Origin: DAOUAJ01 sp034433615
GTDB taxonomy: Bacteria; Chloroflexota; Anaerolineae; DUEN01
Direction: 5' to 3'
Length of the DNA: 5,331 bases
Assembly (NCBI GenBank): GCA_034433615.1
Contig: DAOUAJ010000359.1
Span: 1 to 5,331, forward strand
Below the pieces are notes generated by a model. That model made no database searches. It had not been told where the DNA came from and worked only from the letters and a program-made list of their open reading frames with translations. Of the stretch, positions 5,095 to 5,331 are shown one piece after another. Every line of letters starts with the position of its first letter. The stretch's first letter is position 1. The translations under genes and the position numbers were made by a program.

Positions 5095-5331
5095 TCATCC
5101 CCCCCACCCTCGCGTCAGGACGATTTTCTCCGCGCGCGCAGCCCGAATGTGATAGAGCCAACGGATGATCGCTGGCGCGGCCACGAACACGATGACCAGC
5201 CCCTGGATGATCGAGATAATGTCAATCGGGATGCCGGCTAGAGATTGCATGCGGGTGGCCCCGCTGCGCAGAGTGCCGAACAGAAGAGCTGCCAGGACGA
5301 CTCCGACCGGGTGGCTTTTGCCTAACAGGGC
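5095..5331 (-). CDS. ABC transporter permease, nucleoside/BMP type (first of the pair), C-terminal 78 residues
   Basis: This frame is open to the window edge and stops with TGA at 5097-5095. It encodes ALLGKSHPVGVVLAALLFGT, then GATRMQSLAGIPIDIISIIQ, GLVIVFVAAPAIIRWLYHIR and a short basic tail (AARAEKIVLTRGWGG). The glycine-rich loop, the AGIPIDIISIIQ helix and the last membrane segment ending in a basic tail are typical of the NupP/YufP class of BPD_transp_2 permeases, the usual partner of the gene at 3480-4748. The start and most of the protein lie outside the window. The last codons contain a run of seven G on the coding strand (5105-5099), and the stop overlaps the outer degraded heptamer. 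The extreme C-terminus may therefore have been altered when the neighbouring insert arrived. Confidence 0.85.
   Translation of the reverse strand, partial: ALLGKSHPVGVVLAALLFGTLRSGATRMQSLAGIPIDIISIIQGLVIVFVAAPAIIRWLYHIRAARAEKIVLTRGWGG

Noticed and set aside
5051..5161. N-terminal extension of the bundle protein to a TTG at 5161
   Set aside because: It would read through the heptamer tract (HRSQVT-type residues) and overlap the C-terminus of the upstream permease. ATG 5050 or 5044 has a purine-rich site just upstream and matches the family start.

Overview
The window looks like chromosomal DNA of a Chloroflexota bacterium (Anaerolineae-like). This is an inference from three things: Pro/Thr-rich 'TPTPTATP' linkers behind the membrane anchors of two proteins, moderately high GC, and the gene types. 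No rRNA or other taxonomic marker is present. All genes read leftward on the minus strand.

Right part, in transcription order (5331 to 3480). The window opens inside the last 78 codons of an ABC permease (stop 5095-5097). A second, complete permease follows (4748-3480). Both resemble the paired membrane subunits of nucleoside/BMP-type ABC importers (NupP/NupQ, YufP/YufQ). Between them lies a roughly 330-bp insert: a decayed gene for a 23S rRNA-intervening-sequence-type four-helix-bundle protein (4782-5050), bracketed by two tandem heptamer tracts. The left tract reads GGTCTCA on the plus strand and the right tract reads GGTCACA on the minus strand. The tracts are therefore imperfect inverted repeats of each other and could pair in the transcript. 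Removing the insert would leave the two permease genes at ordinary operon spacing. The bundle gene has lost its middle and its frame, apparently by recombination at a short sequence that encodes two conserved family motifs in two different frames.

Left part (3342 to 108). After a 137-bp gap with no convincing terminator, a second gene set begins with a strong ribosome binding site: an SPFH/stomatin-like (slipin) membrane protein, a lipoprotein with two phospholipase-D HKD motifs and a C-terminal OB-like domain (ATGA overlap with the SPFH gene), a 111-residue protein of unknown function, and a membrane-anchored ComEA-like protein (SLBB plus helix-hairpin-helix). A perfect 11-bp inverted repeat sits directly after the PLD stop codon. 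An exported PLD enzyme with a possible nucleic-acid-binding domain, together with a ComEA-type DNA-binding protein, suggests handling of DNA outside the membrane, but this is inference from domains and neighbourhood. Positions 1-107 hold no gene that can be supported.
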